Below, piece by piece: positions 23,365 through 34,519 of a DNA stretch of 64,000 nucleotides (positions are counted from its first letter, which is position 1; every line of letters begins with the position of its first letter). The notes under the pieces are model-generated. The model was given only the letters and a program-made list of their open reading frames with translations, had not been told where the DNA came from and made no database searches. The DNA is from Apoderus coryli (taxonomy: Eukaryota > Arthropoda > Insecta > Coleoptera > Attelabidae). Made by a program: the position numbers and the translations under genes. The DNA lies in contig OU452201.1 in NCBI GenBank assembly GCA_911728435.2, forward strand, positions 14,384,001-14,448,000, written 5' to 3'.

Positions 23365-26300
23365 AAGAGTCAAAGTTTATGAGGGAAATTGAACATAATC
23401 ACTTTGTAGATGCAATTTTGTGGGCGTTTATATCAAATATTAATTAATTAGTAATAAAACGTTTTGTAACATTTTATAATGATTAACATTCCAGTAGTCA
23501 TGAACGGTCCTATAGGGACCGGGCTACTATATAATTCAGTTTACTGGGGCGGGAAATGGTACATGTGCAACATTATTATATTCCAACCTCTTGTCTACAC
23601 TCCACCATCCCATTTCTGTTTTTAATTTGAATATCGTTAAAAAGACATTAACGTCAGCATAAAAACTAAATTATTGCTCACTTCTTGAAAACATTAGATA
23701 GTACAGTAAAATAATAATAAATAAATCATACATTGTTATTTATATAAGGCGAGTAATTTATTTTCCAACTCCGATGAACTTTTAAACACAATCCAAAAAC
23801 TATCATCAAACATAAAATAAGTTGCTATTTATTCCATAATTATTAAGATTACAGAACGTGTTCATGACTTAAGTCATCGAAAGTTTCAGCAAGGGTAGGA
23901 ATATCGCCAAAGGCTTACCACGTTCATACAACTGTGCATAAATTTAATTTGTGAAGTTATGCAGGCATCTGTTGTGGATAATCATGAAGTTGTCTGTCAA
24001 TAACAATATTGTTTAGTTTGGTGTTTAGTATTCTATTGTTATTATTATTTTTAATATTGTTTAAGACATTTAGGATATCTTTATTTTTATGGCCTTTTCC
24101 ATATTTCTATAGTTATATTTGCTGGGTTTACAATTTACAAATTTGTGCTAATGGCTTTGTTAAATGTTGAAAAGATCTCAGTAGTAATATCACAGAAGAG
24201 TATAAAATACAAAAATAGCCATTTCTGTCAAATCAAAGTCAGACAGGTTTTTTAATTTAACCAAATTCAAAATCTCTAATAAAATCTAATCACACACATC
24301 AAAACAAAATGCAAAATTCAATTAATTAATAATTCCACTGTGGTCGTAAACAAAATTCATTGCAAATTAGCACTTAAATGTTATAAAATATTCTTATATT
24401 TCAGATATTATATATCTCACTATAATCGTTGTATAACGTTAAACACTGTTCAGCGATTCAAATAAAAAATCCTAGACAACGTAATTATTGTTTTTTTTTT
24501 TTACTTTTTATTTAACAGAGCCTGAGGTGACGAAAATTAGAAAATCCCTAGGAAATCATTCCTGAATGTGCTGCTCGTGTAATGTTGTTGTGCGAAATGT
24601 ACCATGAAATGACAGGCAAAATGGGGAAAAGACCCATTTTACAAGAACGAGAATTGCAAACCACCACACAACTAAGTTTTATTGGTAAAGAGTTTCTGAT
24701 ATGTTTATACCATACAATTTTCTTTGGTAAACTTTTATATTTTTGTTGTGGTATATGTTTACTTACTTTCCATTGGCTGCTCTGTAGTTAACTGTCTCAA
24801 TTTAAAAACTTGGAGACAATTATATTACAGATGGAGAGATTCTATGGAATTCCATATTTTTTGAAAATTTGTTATTGACATTTAGAGCTGGACTTTACAC
24901 TTTAGAGCACATGGCAAAATCTGAACCTTAAGTTACTATTATTATAAAATAAAATAAAATAAAATTGTCTAACATCAATCAATAGATTCAAAATATAGTG
25001 AAACACAAAGTAATGTTGCAAATAATTTTTATCGTGATATAAATTATTCATTGCTTCAGATCATAGTTTTTAGCAAAATTGAGAATAAGACTGTTTTAAA
25101 GATTTCGCATACGACTCCAGTAACCTACGATATATAATTTCTTAAATGACAAACATGTTTTAAAGAATCAAGTGTGATATATGATGAATAAAATTAGCCT
25201 AATTTTTTATTTTTACCATAATATTATAATTAATAATAGCTACTTCTTAATTAAAATTAAAACTAAGTTTTTTCTAACATATTCCGCAACGTTGCTTTGA
25301 TTATTACGATAATTATAGTCGCAAAACAATATAAATCATTTTTTATTTAGTTATATCAATTTGGGATAGTCAGAAATATTGAAAATAAAGTATTTATTCC
25401 AATTCTAAGTTCCATTCTGAATTAACCAAACAGAAACAAAGGAGATAGGTACGTGCATTAAGAAAAGATTTCCACTGAAAAGATTTTTTCATAACTTTTA
25501 TCTTGTGTAAAGTTGTTATACTTTGAATTTTTATCAACTTTGCAAAGGGAGAAATGTAGTGAATTGTGAGGTGGTGGTAAAGTTACGTGAACAGAAAGTC
25601 AATATAGAGAAATTTATATAAGAAATATAGAGTTAGGAACAAATTTGTCTCAGTATAATACAAGTATTCATATTCTTATTTAAGGAAATACAACTGGTTA
25701 TTTAGAACACGGTTAAGGGTTGTTATGTAATGATTAGGAAACCTTTTAGACCAAACTAAGATATTAGTTATGACTAAAGTTAAACTGTAAATTTTCTCAA
25801 TCAGGCAGTGGCTTTTATTATAAATGCGAGAAGATTATGTTTGATTGCTTAACATACAGAAACACCCAACTAATGAGCTTTAATATATGCGCGCCAAAAC
25901 AAACATATAGAATAGCTATAAGTATGATTTGTACATATAGGTATATACATTAAATTCCAAACTAGAATTTCGTAATTCATATATTATGATAATTGAGTAC
26001 TATAATAATAACCTAAAGCTAAAATTTTAATAAGTCTTATGAAATCGCTAGAGAAAGTCAAAAAATTACAAAAATATCAATTCAGTTGAATTTTGTGTAA
26101 ATGACTTTGTGTTAATTATAAACAAAGAAAGATATATTAATGATTATAAACAGTTAAACTTTAAACTAACTCACTTTAATTTATTGAAACGTTTGGTTTC
26201 AGAAAGTGATGACACAATAAATAAAAATATCGGATCAAATTATACTTTTAAGGTTTCAAAATATATATTTTTATGAATCCAAAGAAATAATTATTAAAAT

Positions 26301-26735
26301 ATTTTTAAAAAGTCCAAAAACACTTGTGAAGATCAGCAAGAAACGTTAAGCATTTTTATTCTTCAGTTGTTCATAATCTCTTGATTTAATCAAAATATTC
26401 GGAAAGTTTTAAATTATAATTATTAAACATTAGAGAAGAATTTTTAAAAGGAAAGCTTGACTCGCTATAAAAAACATTCGAATGTGAATTTTGTTCATGA
26501 TTTAACTTTAACAAATTCCTACGAGCGGAAGTGTTGTTTAATAAGACTTCATTTAGTTTTAAGTATTTTAATGTTTCCTTTAGGACTTAGGACTACCTGT
26601 CTATACAAGATGTCCGACAAAATGAGATCAATCTGTTAATCATATGACTTTCATAATGCCTTTTTTTCATTTTAGAGCCCAACTGATTTTTTCGAAAAAT
26701 TCGAACATTCAACTCAATAACTTCAAATCTGGTGC
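23365..26735. other. AT-rich intergenic DNA
   Basis: No supported gene. An (AAAAT)4 run lies at 24946-24965. The open frames at 24582-24791 and 26457-26639 are short, AT-driven and without domains. Confidence 0.5.
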
Positions 26736-26741
26736 ACTACA

Positions 26742-27080
26742 CTGAAAAAAATATTGTACGTAAAACCAATGAATGGTTGTCATCAATATTTTGAACATTA
26801 ATATTATGAATTGTCACAATGAATTTTGATCATAAATTAATAATTTCATACATAGAAACAATGTACGATGAAACATTAATCAATAAATGCAAGACATCGA
26901 AAATTTATGGTTTTTTTCATCAATATAATGTCACTATTTATTGCTTCAATGTTTTAAATTTATTAATTTATGCTCTTCGCCTTTAACACAATAATTTGTA
27001 AATCATACACCTATGAACAGCGAACATAAAAACTAATAAACGATCATCGTTGACATTATGACATTCTCATAGACTTTTTG
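26742..27080 (+). repeat. TACACTGAA-started AT-rich repeat
   Basis: The block opens TACACTGAAAAAAATATTGT followed by ACGTAAAACC. It is rich in short reiterated strings such as AACATTAAT, CATCAATAT and AATTTATTAA. A related start, inverted, is seen at about 29440-29465 next to the 65-base tandem array, and a third TACACTGAAAAAATAT lies at 14401. It is probably a non-autonomous mobile element; borders are uncertain. Confidence 0.35.
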
Positions 27081-27299
27081 TTTACGCGTCCTTTTTGTTT
27101 TTTTTAGTTAAATGTATACAGTTGAAAAGTGAGGTGTGTTCCTAAATCTATTTTTAAAATTTATTCCCAAATAATACAACAAATGTAGAAATATAAGGTA
27201 AGTAGTAATCCTTTTATATAAGTACCATTTAGTAAAGTACAAAACTAAAGTCAGTTTAAAATGAAAAAAACACAGTGCGGTATTCCTTTGTAATGTTGA

Positions 27300-27533
27300 A
27301 AACCCGCCGATACGAGGGGAGAAATTTTATGGGCTCTTCATGGATATTTAGTGCTATCCGCTAAGCTATGTTCCAAAGGTGCCAATGGAAAGATAAGCCA
27401 TTTAAAGTACACAATAAAAGACTCTCAAGAATCTTTTTTATTTTGTGCTAAAACAGTTCAAGAAATAGAAGAACATATAATAAACTTTAAAGGAAGAAAA
27501 TCTGCAATTCAACCGTACGTATGGGTTCTATAA
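27300..27533 (+). CDS. Unidentified open frame, possibly a transposon or gene fragment
   Basis: The frame is open from just after TGA (27297-27299) to the stop at 27531-27533. It reads KPADTRGEILWALHGYLVLS, then a mixed-charge stretch ending SAIQPYVWVL. There is no initiating ATG near its start. The composition is more protein-like than neighbouring AT frames: balanced charges, few Ile/Asn/Tyr runs, and a helical segment QESFLFCAKTVQEIEEHI. I do not recognise the family. It could be one exon or a transposon relic. No clean GT/AG border was identified. Confidence 0.25.
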   Translation, partial: KPADTRGEILWALHGYLVLSAKLCSKGANGKISHLKYTIKDSQESFLFCAKTVQEIEEHIINFKGRKSAIQPYVWVL

Positions 27534-27659
27534 GTCTATTCTAAAGGCGCACACTGTTTACTTAAAAACCTGTTATTTTGATTAATAATAATAATATAAT
27601 AAATGACTTTATTGACAACTTAGAAAAGTTACACAAAAGGCGAAGTCGATGCACAGCCT

Positions 27660-28620
27660 CCTAGCTTAACATATTAGCAATACTAAAGATAACTGCATAA
27701 TAATAACAACAACAAAAAAAGGCAATGATTCCTGGATGCCCTGCGGCACTACGCAATGTCCTGGGCCCAGACACTGCCGTTCCCAAAATGACAACCTGAC
27801 TTCTATCATTCACATATATTCCGAGTAGAGACACAGCAGACTCCCCAAAGCCCAGGTAACCCACAATGGCCAGCAACAAACCATGACCAATGCGGTCAAA
27901 TGCCCCTTGCGTAGTCCAACAGCAGCAATGCCGTCAATCGACCCTGATCTACCGCCCCCAATGCATCATCCAGTATTTTAAGTCATGTCGTGGAGCAACT
28001 GTGACCCTGACGGAACCCAGACTGGACCTCCGACAACAACCCATGCCCATCAAGATATGTTTTCATTTGATTGCAGATCACTCTCTCAATAACCTTGGAG
28101 ATCGCTGGGAGTATATTAATCGGTCTATAAGATCCTTAAATGTTGATGGAGTTTTAGTTTTGGGATTGGAATGACATTGGCTTCTTCCCAACATGTTGGG
28201 AAGTTTCTCGTTTCTATATAGTAATTAACTAGATGCTGTATAAAGGGCATTATAAACGGACAACTACTACTACTAGCATGTCAATACTGATCAAGTCACT
28301 GCCTACAGCATTTGACTTAATCCCAAGCAATGCATCAAGTATCTCCCCATGATCCACCATTGTAAATTCAAAGTTAATATCAGGCCTAATTTTATTACCT
28401 AAGTAAAAATTGATCGTTCCTGGGTCCGGATTGTTGGTAGAAGTGGCCACAAAAAAATCATTAATATTATAAACATCATGAATAAAAGACGGTATTGTGA
28501 TATTTTCCCTTGCATAAATGTTTAGATCTCGTAATAATTTCCAATTTTGTTTAGAAGAATTTCCGCGGACTTTAGTTTCCAAATATAGTTTTTTCTCCCT
28601 TTTCACCTCAAACGACAGAC
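27660..28620 (-). pseudogene. Jockey/CR1-like LINE, endonuclease-RT linker and RT remnant
   Basis: Reading the minus strand from 28620, one frame gives a linker (KREKKLYLETKV...SSKQNWKLL) and then RT domain 1 IKSNAVGSDLISIDML. Further frames give CWEEANVIPIPK, RPINILPAISKVIERVICNQ (domain 2), LLSEVQSGFRQGHSCSTT, then LLLLDYARGI and LLAIVGYLGFGE...NDRSQVV (domain 3). AVSGPRTLRSAAGHPG stands where GVPQGSVLG would be expected. The order matches a non-LTR reverse transcriptase. Several frameshifts and stops make it dead, and the YADD region and the endonuclease are missing. The plus-strand frame at 27890-28174 is its shadow. Confidence 0.8.
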
Positions 28621-28966
28621 GAATCTGACATGTTTAGCATTTAATATTAACTAAATTAGAAATAAAGCATTTAGATTTTGAGTGTCGTACAAATATGATT
28701 TAATTTATTTACAAAGCAGGTGCATCAAATCAATGGACGTACAGCAAGATAATTTTGAGTCTTATTTGGGCTTTTAAATTCTCTAACCATTGTTACTAGT
28801 ATATTTGAACCATACTGCACTTTGCAGTACACATAATACATATGTACCTATATGCTCGCGATTATTGATTGAAGACAGAACAATAATCTCAATCTTTCGT
28901 AATAATAATTTCCGGCGAACACAATTACGTAAAACAATTATTATAACCCAATGTAATAATCATCTA

Positions 28967-29295
28967 ACATTGGTTTAACGTACAAAAGTCATAGATTCAT
29001 GTTTCTCGTTCGTAACATTAATAACCTTCAGACATCGGTTTAATGTACAAAAGTCATAGATTAATGTTCATCGTTCGTAACATTAATAACCAGCTAACAT
29101 CGGTTTAATGCACAAAAGTTATAGATTAATGTTCATCGTTCGTAACATTAATAACCAGCTAACATCGGTTTTACGTATTGGAGACATAAACTAATCTTCA
29201 TCGTTCGTAGCATTAACAACCTGGTAACATCGTTTTAACGTACAGGAGTAATAAATTAATGTCCATCATTCGTAAGATCAATAACCGGCGAGCAT
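28967..29295 (+). repeat. 65-bp tandem array, five copies
   Basis: The landmark ACAT(C/T)GGTTT recurs at 28967, 29032, 29097, 29162 and 29227, exactly 65 bases apart each time, and a decayed GCAT at 29292 closes the fifth unit. Each unit carries CGTTCGTAACATTAATAACC or a close variant and a GTACAAAAGTCATAGATTAA-like block. The second and third units are the most alike, and the outer units are more diverged. It is non-coding. Confidence 0.85.
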
Positions 29296-29299
29296 AAAT

Positions 29300-29470
29300 T
29301 TATGTTCTTTATTTATTAATTCAACGTACAGAATTCGCTACCGAATTTATGTACGAACGTTCATTGTATTAATGTCACCCATCATCGGCTCAAATTTAAT
29401 GTTGATGTTCATTGATTTGAAGCACTTTTTTATTAATATCACGTACCTTTTCGGTTCAGTGTACTTCAGC
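29300..29470 (-). repeat. Flank of the tandem array with TACACTGAA-like end
   Basis: Reading inward on the minus strand from 29465, GTACACTGAACCG is followed by GGTACGTGATATTAA. This resembles the start of the repeat at 26742 (TACACTGAA...GTACGT). The tandem array may therefore lie inside a member of the same mobile family in opposite orientation. Similarity is short and judged by eye. Confidence 0.3.
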
Positions 29471-29544
29471 ATATTTTGAAGAAAACCAAACAAAATCAAT
29501 TGCAAATTAACGAATATATATGATGGTTCGGTACGCATTGACTC

Positions 29545-30875
29545 CCCTATATTTTTTTTGGATCCAATGCGTTCCGAACTAATACGTTTTAAGTTAATCG
29601 ATTCTTCTTGAATATTTTCTTGTCTCTTATAAAATTTTGTTCTGGAGGAAATTTAAAAAATGTTCACCCTTGTTAGATGCTTACGCGAATTGCGATAATC
29701 TTATAATTATTATAATATATTAAATCAAACTAGCCGCTGTTATTAAAGCTTTTTTAATTCCCGCTAATAAATAATAATTGGTTGTGTGAATCAGCCCGTA
29801 TATTTCATAAACCAACTCGCTCTTGGTTTGATCGGAATGTCTTTATCCCTATTGGAGTCTTCTGGGAGTATAAATAACATTTTTGTTCTTTAGGGTTAAA
29901 CACGTAAAACATCGAATGAAGTGGCTGTGATATATGTATAGAGAAGAGGCGTAGAAACCACTTTCCCTAAGTATATTTCAGAAGTGTCCCAGAGGAGCTG
30001 ATGATATTTTGTTCATTCAAAGCGATGTATTTATCTATCTATAAAATTTACATTTCAGAAGCTAAACGAGTATTTGAAAAGGTTGCATGTTATCACATCC
30101 CTTGTGTTATATTTTTGCTTATTTTGTGAAGGTTTATAATTAGTACTTATGTAAACATTTTTAAAAATAAAAATATGAGGTATACCACATCTAACAGTGG
30201 AATTTTATTTTCACATAAAAATACATATCTATAATGATTGTGTTATACCCTTATCATCAGCTGTTCATCTACTTTTTTCTCATGTAACGTCCAGGTATTA
30301 AATACTTTCTATACTCAGTCGACTAGCTTATGCTGAGATTTTCAAGGTATTCAAGGTAAGAGCTTTAAAGTTTATATGTGTTTGCTTGCATGGCCACTAA
30401 GGACATCCAAACCTATGTAACATAAAAATGTCTGAAGTTTTTACACTCAACAAGAATAGTCAAAGCTGATTCCTGCTCTATTGGTTAACGGTTATCTAGT
30501 TTATCGGGTTTAAAATATCGTATAATATTAATAAAACAACACATTATTCCGATCTTATGAATGCTCGCTTATTAAGTAAATCAGAATAACATAAAGGTAG
30601 GGAAAATTAGTGCCAACTTTATTGTCGCAATGAGAGTTAGTTCAATTTGGTTCTGGTAATGCCTGTAATGTAATGAACAACTTTAATTAAGTTAATTTTT
30701 TTCTTTAACAGTTTTTAGTTTTCCGTTTTATTGAATGATAATTCAATATGCAGTGTATAAGGAAGATATTATTAATATTTGGAAATCTACTTGATACAAA
30801 CTTAAAATTATTTCAACAGCAAAAATATGACTATAGTATTTATTCAAATTGAAGTTTGTTGGTTTTAGGTCAATT
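29545..30875. other. AT-rich intergenic DNA
   Basis: No gene, RNA gene or organised repeat was seen. Confidence 0.5.
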
Positions 30876-30879
30876 AAAG

Positions 30880-30965
30880 AAACAAAGTAATTCCTCTGTC
30901 GACGTTTCGACTTTTATTAAGTCATCCTCAGGACACTAGAATACAACAAAAAAAAAAGAAAAACA
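30880..30965 (-). mobile_element. Penelope-type terminal sequence with hammerhead-like stem-loop
   Basis: On the minus strand, CTGAGGA (30931-30925) is followed by TGACTT, a short loop, AAGTC and GAAACGTCGACAGAGGAATT. The GACTT/AAGTC stem (30909-30913 with 30919-30923) sits between the CUGANGA and GAAAC boxes. This is the layout of hammerhead motifs found in Penelope-like element terminal repeats. It lies downstream of the Penelope-type RT frame in the same orientation, so it is probably that element's 3' end. Confidence 0.6.
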
Positions 30966-31320
30966 TAAGGGTGACTTGAAATTTACAATTAGTTGTTAAA
31001 TACACAAATACAAAAAAAATTAAATTCAAAAAAAATATTAAAAAAAAAAAAATTTATATAAAAATATAAATAAATAAAACATCAAGACATGTAATGTATT
31101 TTTTTTTTCCCTTTGTTTAAACACAGATAAAACTACATACTAAAACGGGTTCTCCATACTCACGTGAAAAATTTGTTTCCCTTGTCAATGTTTTCAATTG
31201 TGAAGGACATTTACATATGATGAAATCAAAAAGGGGGTTTCTTCTTTTAAACATATACTTTCTTATTTTATTAGTGTATAAACTAAAACTGAATAGGCAC
31301 AAACGAACAGAAAATGATAC

Positions 31321-31343
31321 ATTTATTTTTTTTTTTTTTTTTT
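31321..31343. repeat. Poly-T tract
   Basis: A run of about 20 T interrupted near its start, within the Penelope-like element's 3' region. A (TA)n microsatellite follows at 31386-31400. Confidence 0.8.
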
Positions 31344-31489
31344 ATAATTTTAAATAAAATTCCATCTTTTCCTATCAAACAGGTGTATATATATATATAT
31401 AAATAAACAAACAAAGATATTCAACTAAGTTGACAGAGTATAGTATATCACCGATATACAAAGAAAAATGAAATAAACTAACTTGTACG

Positions 31490-31565
31490 AATCAAAAAAA
31501 TCTCGTGACACAAGCTGGATTTGAACCAACATCTCCCAATTGCCGGTCAGGTCCCACCTGACCGG
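31490..31565 (-). repeat. tRNA-like module with Pol III B box and T-run, copy A
   Basis: On the minus strand the module starts with a perfect 11-pair hairpin GCCGGTCAGGT/ACCTGACCGGC with a three-base loop. It then has GGGAGATGTT, the B box GGTTCAAATCC (31527-31517), CTTGTGTCACGAGA and a T7 run. The last 26 bases before the B box align base for base with the copy at 56642-56667, and similarity continues past the T-run (TAGTTTATTTCATTT). It joins directly onto the stop codon of the Penelope-type RT frame. The cloverleaf is incomplete, so it is a tRNA-derived repeat rather than a tRNA gene. Confidence 0.55.
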
Positions 31566-32660
31566 CTATTGACGGTTAGTAAATACTTTACCTAATTTTT
31601 CGGATAAACTACAGACATAGGGTATTTTTAAATATCTTTTATTATTATTTGGATTTAAATTAGGTAAACCATTTTGATTGGTTTCAGATTTGAAGAGTAT
31701 TTTATTAATAAGTTTCTCTGGATAACTATTTTTCAAAAGGTAGTATTTAATTAGTGTTAAATTTTTTTCATGAAACCTTTCGTCAGACAAAGATAAGGCT
31801 CTATGTTTTAAGTTGTTAATGATATTAATTTTTTGATTAAAAGAATGGGATGAGTTAAAATTAATGTATCTTTCAGAGAAAGTGGGCTTGTGATACCAGT
31901 CAGTGATGATGATATTATTGTCACCTCTAATAAACTCGATGTCTAAGAACGATAGCCTATTTCGATTTTCTTTTTCAAGTGTAAACATTAACTTTGGATG
32001 AAAATCATTAAAAATAGATAGTGTCTCATCAACCCCATTCACCGGAATGCACGTTAATATGTCGTCGACATATCTTTTATAGAACGGTAATTGGAATGGC
32101 AATCTTGGGATGCAGTTTTTTTGTAATTCTGACAATACAATATCAGCGCATATTGGCGATAAACAGTTGCCCATACCAAGACCATATATTTGTCTATAAA
32201 ATTTGTCTTGGAATTTAAAATAGCTGTTATCAAAAACAAAGGTAAGGAGTTCGACGAACTGGTCCACATTTAATTTTGTATTCGGCTGGATGAGACCCCA
32301 TCGATCCCTCACAAGAGTCAAAACCAAATCAGTGGGTATATTTGTAAACAGCGAAACCACGTCCAAAGACACAAGAATGTAATTTGAAGGAATCGTCACA
32401 CTCTTAAGTTCTTGTACTAGTGTGAAAGAATCCCTCGTATGATAAGAGTCCTTTTCAAAAGCAAAATTCAAGAGATTGCTTAGATATTTTGACAGGTTGT
32501 AGATCGGAGAACCAACAAAACTTAATATAGGTCGCAACGGAATATTAGACTTGTGGATCTTCGGTAGGAAATACATTTTGGGAAAAACACCGTTGTTACA
32601 TTTTAACATTTTCTTTTCTTCAGTACTAAAGGATCCAGCTTTGAAAAATTTGTCTACCAA
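31566..32660 (-). pseudogene. Penelope-like element reverse transcriptase, truncated at both ends
   Basis: Of the open frame, 364 codons remain. They hold PKMYFLPKIHKSNIPLRPIL, YILVSLDVVSLFTNIP (catalytic Asp box A), YGLGMGNCLSPICADI, the catalytic YVDD (in FYKRYVDDIL) and LSFLDIEFI. These are the RT motifs of Penelope-like elements in the usual order. The N-terminus starts in mid-linker (MVDKFFKAGSF), so the 5' end is missing. The frame stops at TNRQ-TAG immediately after IPYVCSLSEKLGKVF, the point where the GIY-YIG endonuclease of a canonical Penelope begins; no GIY-YIG residues follow. The RT core has no internal stop, so the copy is fairly young. The small frames at 32021-32269 are shadows. 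Confidence 0.88.
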
Positions 32661-32714
32661 TATAATATTTATATTTTAAGAAAGTTAGAAAAGTCTGGAA
32701 TTACTCGGGGTATG

Positions 32715-32729
32715 TATATATATATATAA
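32715..32729. repeat. (TA)n microsatellite
   Basis: A short TA run just upstream of the truncated Penelope RT frame. Confidence 0.7.
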
Positions 32730-32739
32730 ATAAATAATA

Positions 32740-33840
32740 AGGAATATAATATAAATAGTTATCTATATATTATATATTATGTTTGTACGATCGGTATCAT
32801 TAGTGAAGGTTTTATTGCATGCCCTGTTGTAAATATAATTGCACGCCACTGTCAAATAGATATAGATATTTGAGCTCCAATTAAAATGTGTCAAGTGTCT
32901 TAAAATACCTAAGCTAAATTAGTATAACTGATGTAAAACCCTTTAAAGATTGATTTAAAAAATTCCAGCGCATCACTGCAATCAAAAAATACAAAATAAA
33001 ATAACTTATTTTGTATAATATACGATTGTTTCTGAATGTCTGAAAATATTCTATTTGCTTCTGTTGAAATATTTTGGTATTCTGTTAGTGAAAATCTGTT
33101 AAAATCGCATAGAGCTCTCGTCCCGACTGGCACGGCTTCGGGGCGTGTGTTTCCGACCTGGCAGCCCCATTATTGGAAACATGATTATAGAAGCGACGAC
33201 ATATAAAACGAGAAGATTCGCTGGGCGTGACCGGAGCCCTAACACGGAAATTGTTGTCTGATGTGGTCCCCCTCATATATTCAAACCCAAAGCCAAATTT
33301 TGTTGGTAAAATTCACAATTACGTAAAGTACGGGTAGTTAAAGTTATGTTAGTGATCTTTGTAATTATTGTTTTATTTTAAAAAACTGCGTTTGCCTTAT
33401 TTATAAATCTTCGGAACTCACAATAATGTGTACCTACATAATTCGTACTTAGAGCTTAAATACCTACTTCATGTCATATATTCATAGAGAATTGCAACCA
33501 GAACAAAGTATAAATCTAAAACAAACTTACTCTCTTAACAAGTTGTATTGAGTTAACCAAGTTTCTCATCCTATGTATATGGGGAGAGATATTTTGCTTT
33601 ATCTTCTTTATACCTGGATATTTCTAGAAAGGGATTGCATGGACGGCGAGTGCTTATGGGTAGTGAAGCGTGGCAATTCGCAAAAATGCAGCACTGAAAA
33701 CAACAGTAAAAATTTTATCTTTTACGCTAGGTTCTTCAAAGTGCATGTTACTTTTAGAATTTTAACATCATCATCATAAAATTGGCAAGGAGTGCTGGCA
33801 GATTGGAACTGTTTTGAATAACTAAATATATTTATTTGAC
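32740..33840. other. Intergenic, with a GC-richer patch at 33080-33280
   Basis: Most is AT-rich without a gene. The patch 33080-33280 is clearly GC-richer and holds overlapping minus frames (33085-33276, and 32909-33133 entering it), but I recognise no domain in either. It may be a scrap of an unidentified mobile element or an exon. Confidence 0.4.
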
Positions 33841-33844
33841 AACA

Positions 33845-34060
33845 AGATGTTTGTGGCGACATCTCGTGTCCGGCCATCGTTTGTGGACTTTGTTTCACCG
33901 GGCATATTGCCTGCTCACACTAGATGTCGCCACCAACAGGTTGTCATTCGTCTCTCGTGCTAGTATAAGCTCTTCGCTCTTACTTCATGTAACAAGCCAT
34001 TAATAATATATTTATTTAAAACGATCGAGGAGACGTTTTGTTTGCTTTGTTTTAATACAT
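33845..34060 (+). repeat. Dispersed repeat, copy 2, with internal inverted repeat
   Basis: TGGCGACATCT at about 33851 and AGATGTCGCCA at about 33925 are inverted. TGCTCACACTAGATGTCGCC matches the copy at 15588-15640. AGTATAAGCTCTTCGCTC at about 33963 looks like a TATA-containing start region, and AATAATATATTTATT follows. An LTR of an unknown retroelement is one option; no coding part is attached. Confidence 0.4.
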
Positions 34061-34274
34061 TGCACTCCACTGAGAGAATGGACTACTTCTTCAAGATATA
34101 TATTTATTTGTTTTGAATTTCATCCATATCGTTATTTAGTTTTATTCTGTTATAATTTACGTAGGTTAGAAGCATCTTTTGAAAAACTATGAATATTTAA
34201 ATAAATAAATAGAGTAAGTAATATAAAACCAATAAGAACAAACATCATCTTTTATTACGATTGCATATACTTTG

Positions 34275-34445
34275 CTTTTTAAATTGCAAGACCGACAAAG
34301 GAGAGCCCTAAAAGATAGTCACATGGGTTTGTCGGCTGACTGTCTGACCTTTAACTTGAATAGACTACACCAGCCACTTTTTTCTTGGGCAAGATTCTTC
34401 AAAAACCGATTGCATAGCTTCCATAATAGTTTGAACTTAATTTTC
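34275..34445 (-). pseudogene. Possible LINE linker fragment
   Basis: On the minus strand a frame reads TIMEAMQSVFEESCPRKKWL before a stop. The EESCP.(K)K pattern is common in the linker between endonuclease and RT of I/R1-like LINEs. No second motif supports it. The plus-strand frame at 34272-34517 covers the same bases and has no domain. Confidence 0.3.
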
Positions 34446-34519
34446 TTGCTTAGTCAGGATATTTATAACGGCACGGTGTTCGATTTTCTCAATACTTTTC
34501 CTTTTCTTGTCGGTTAAGA

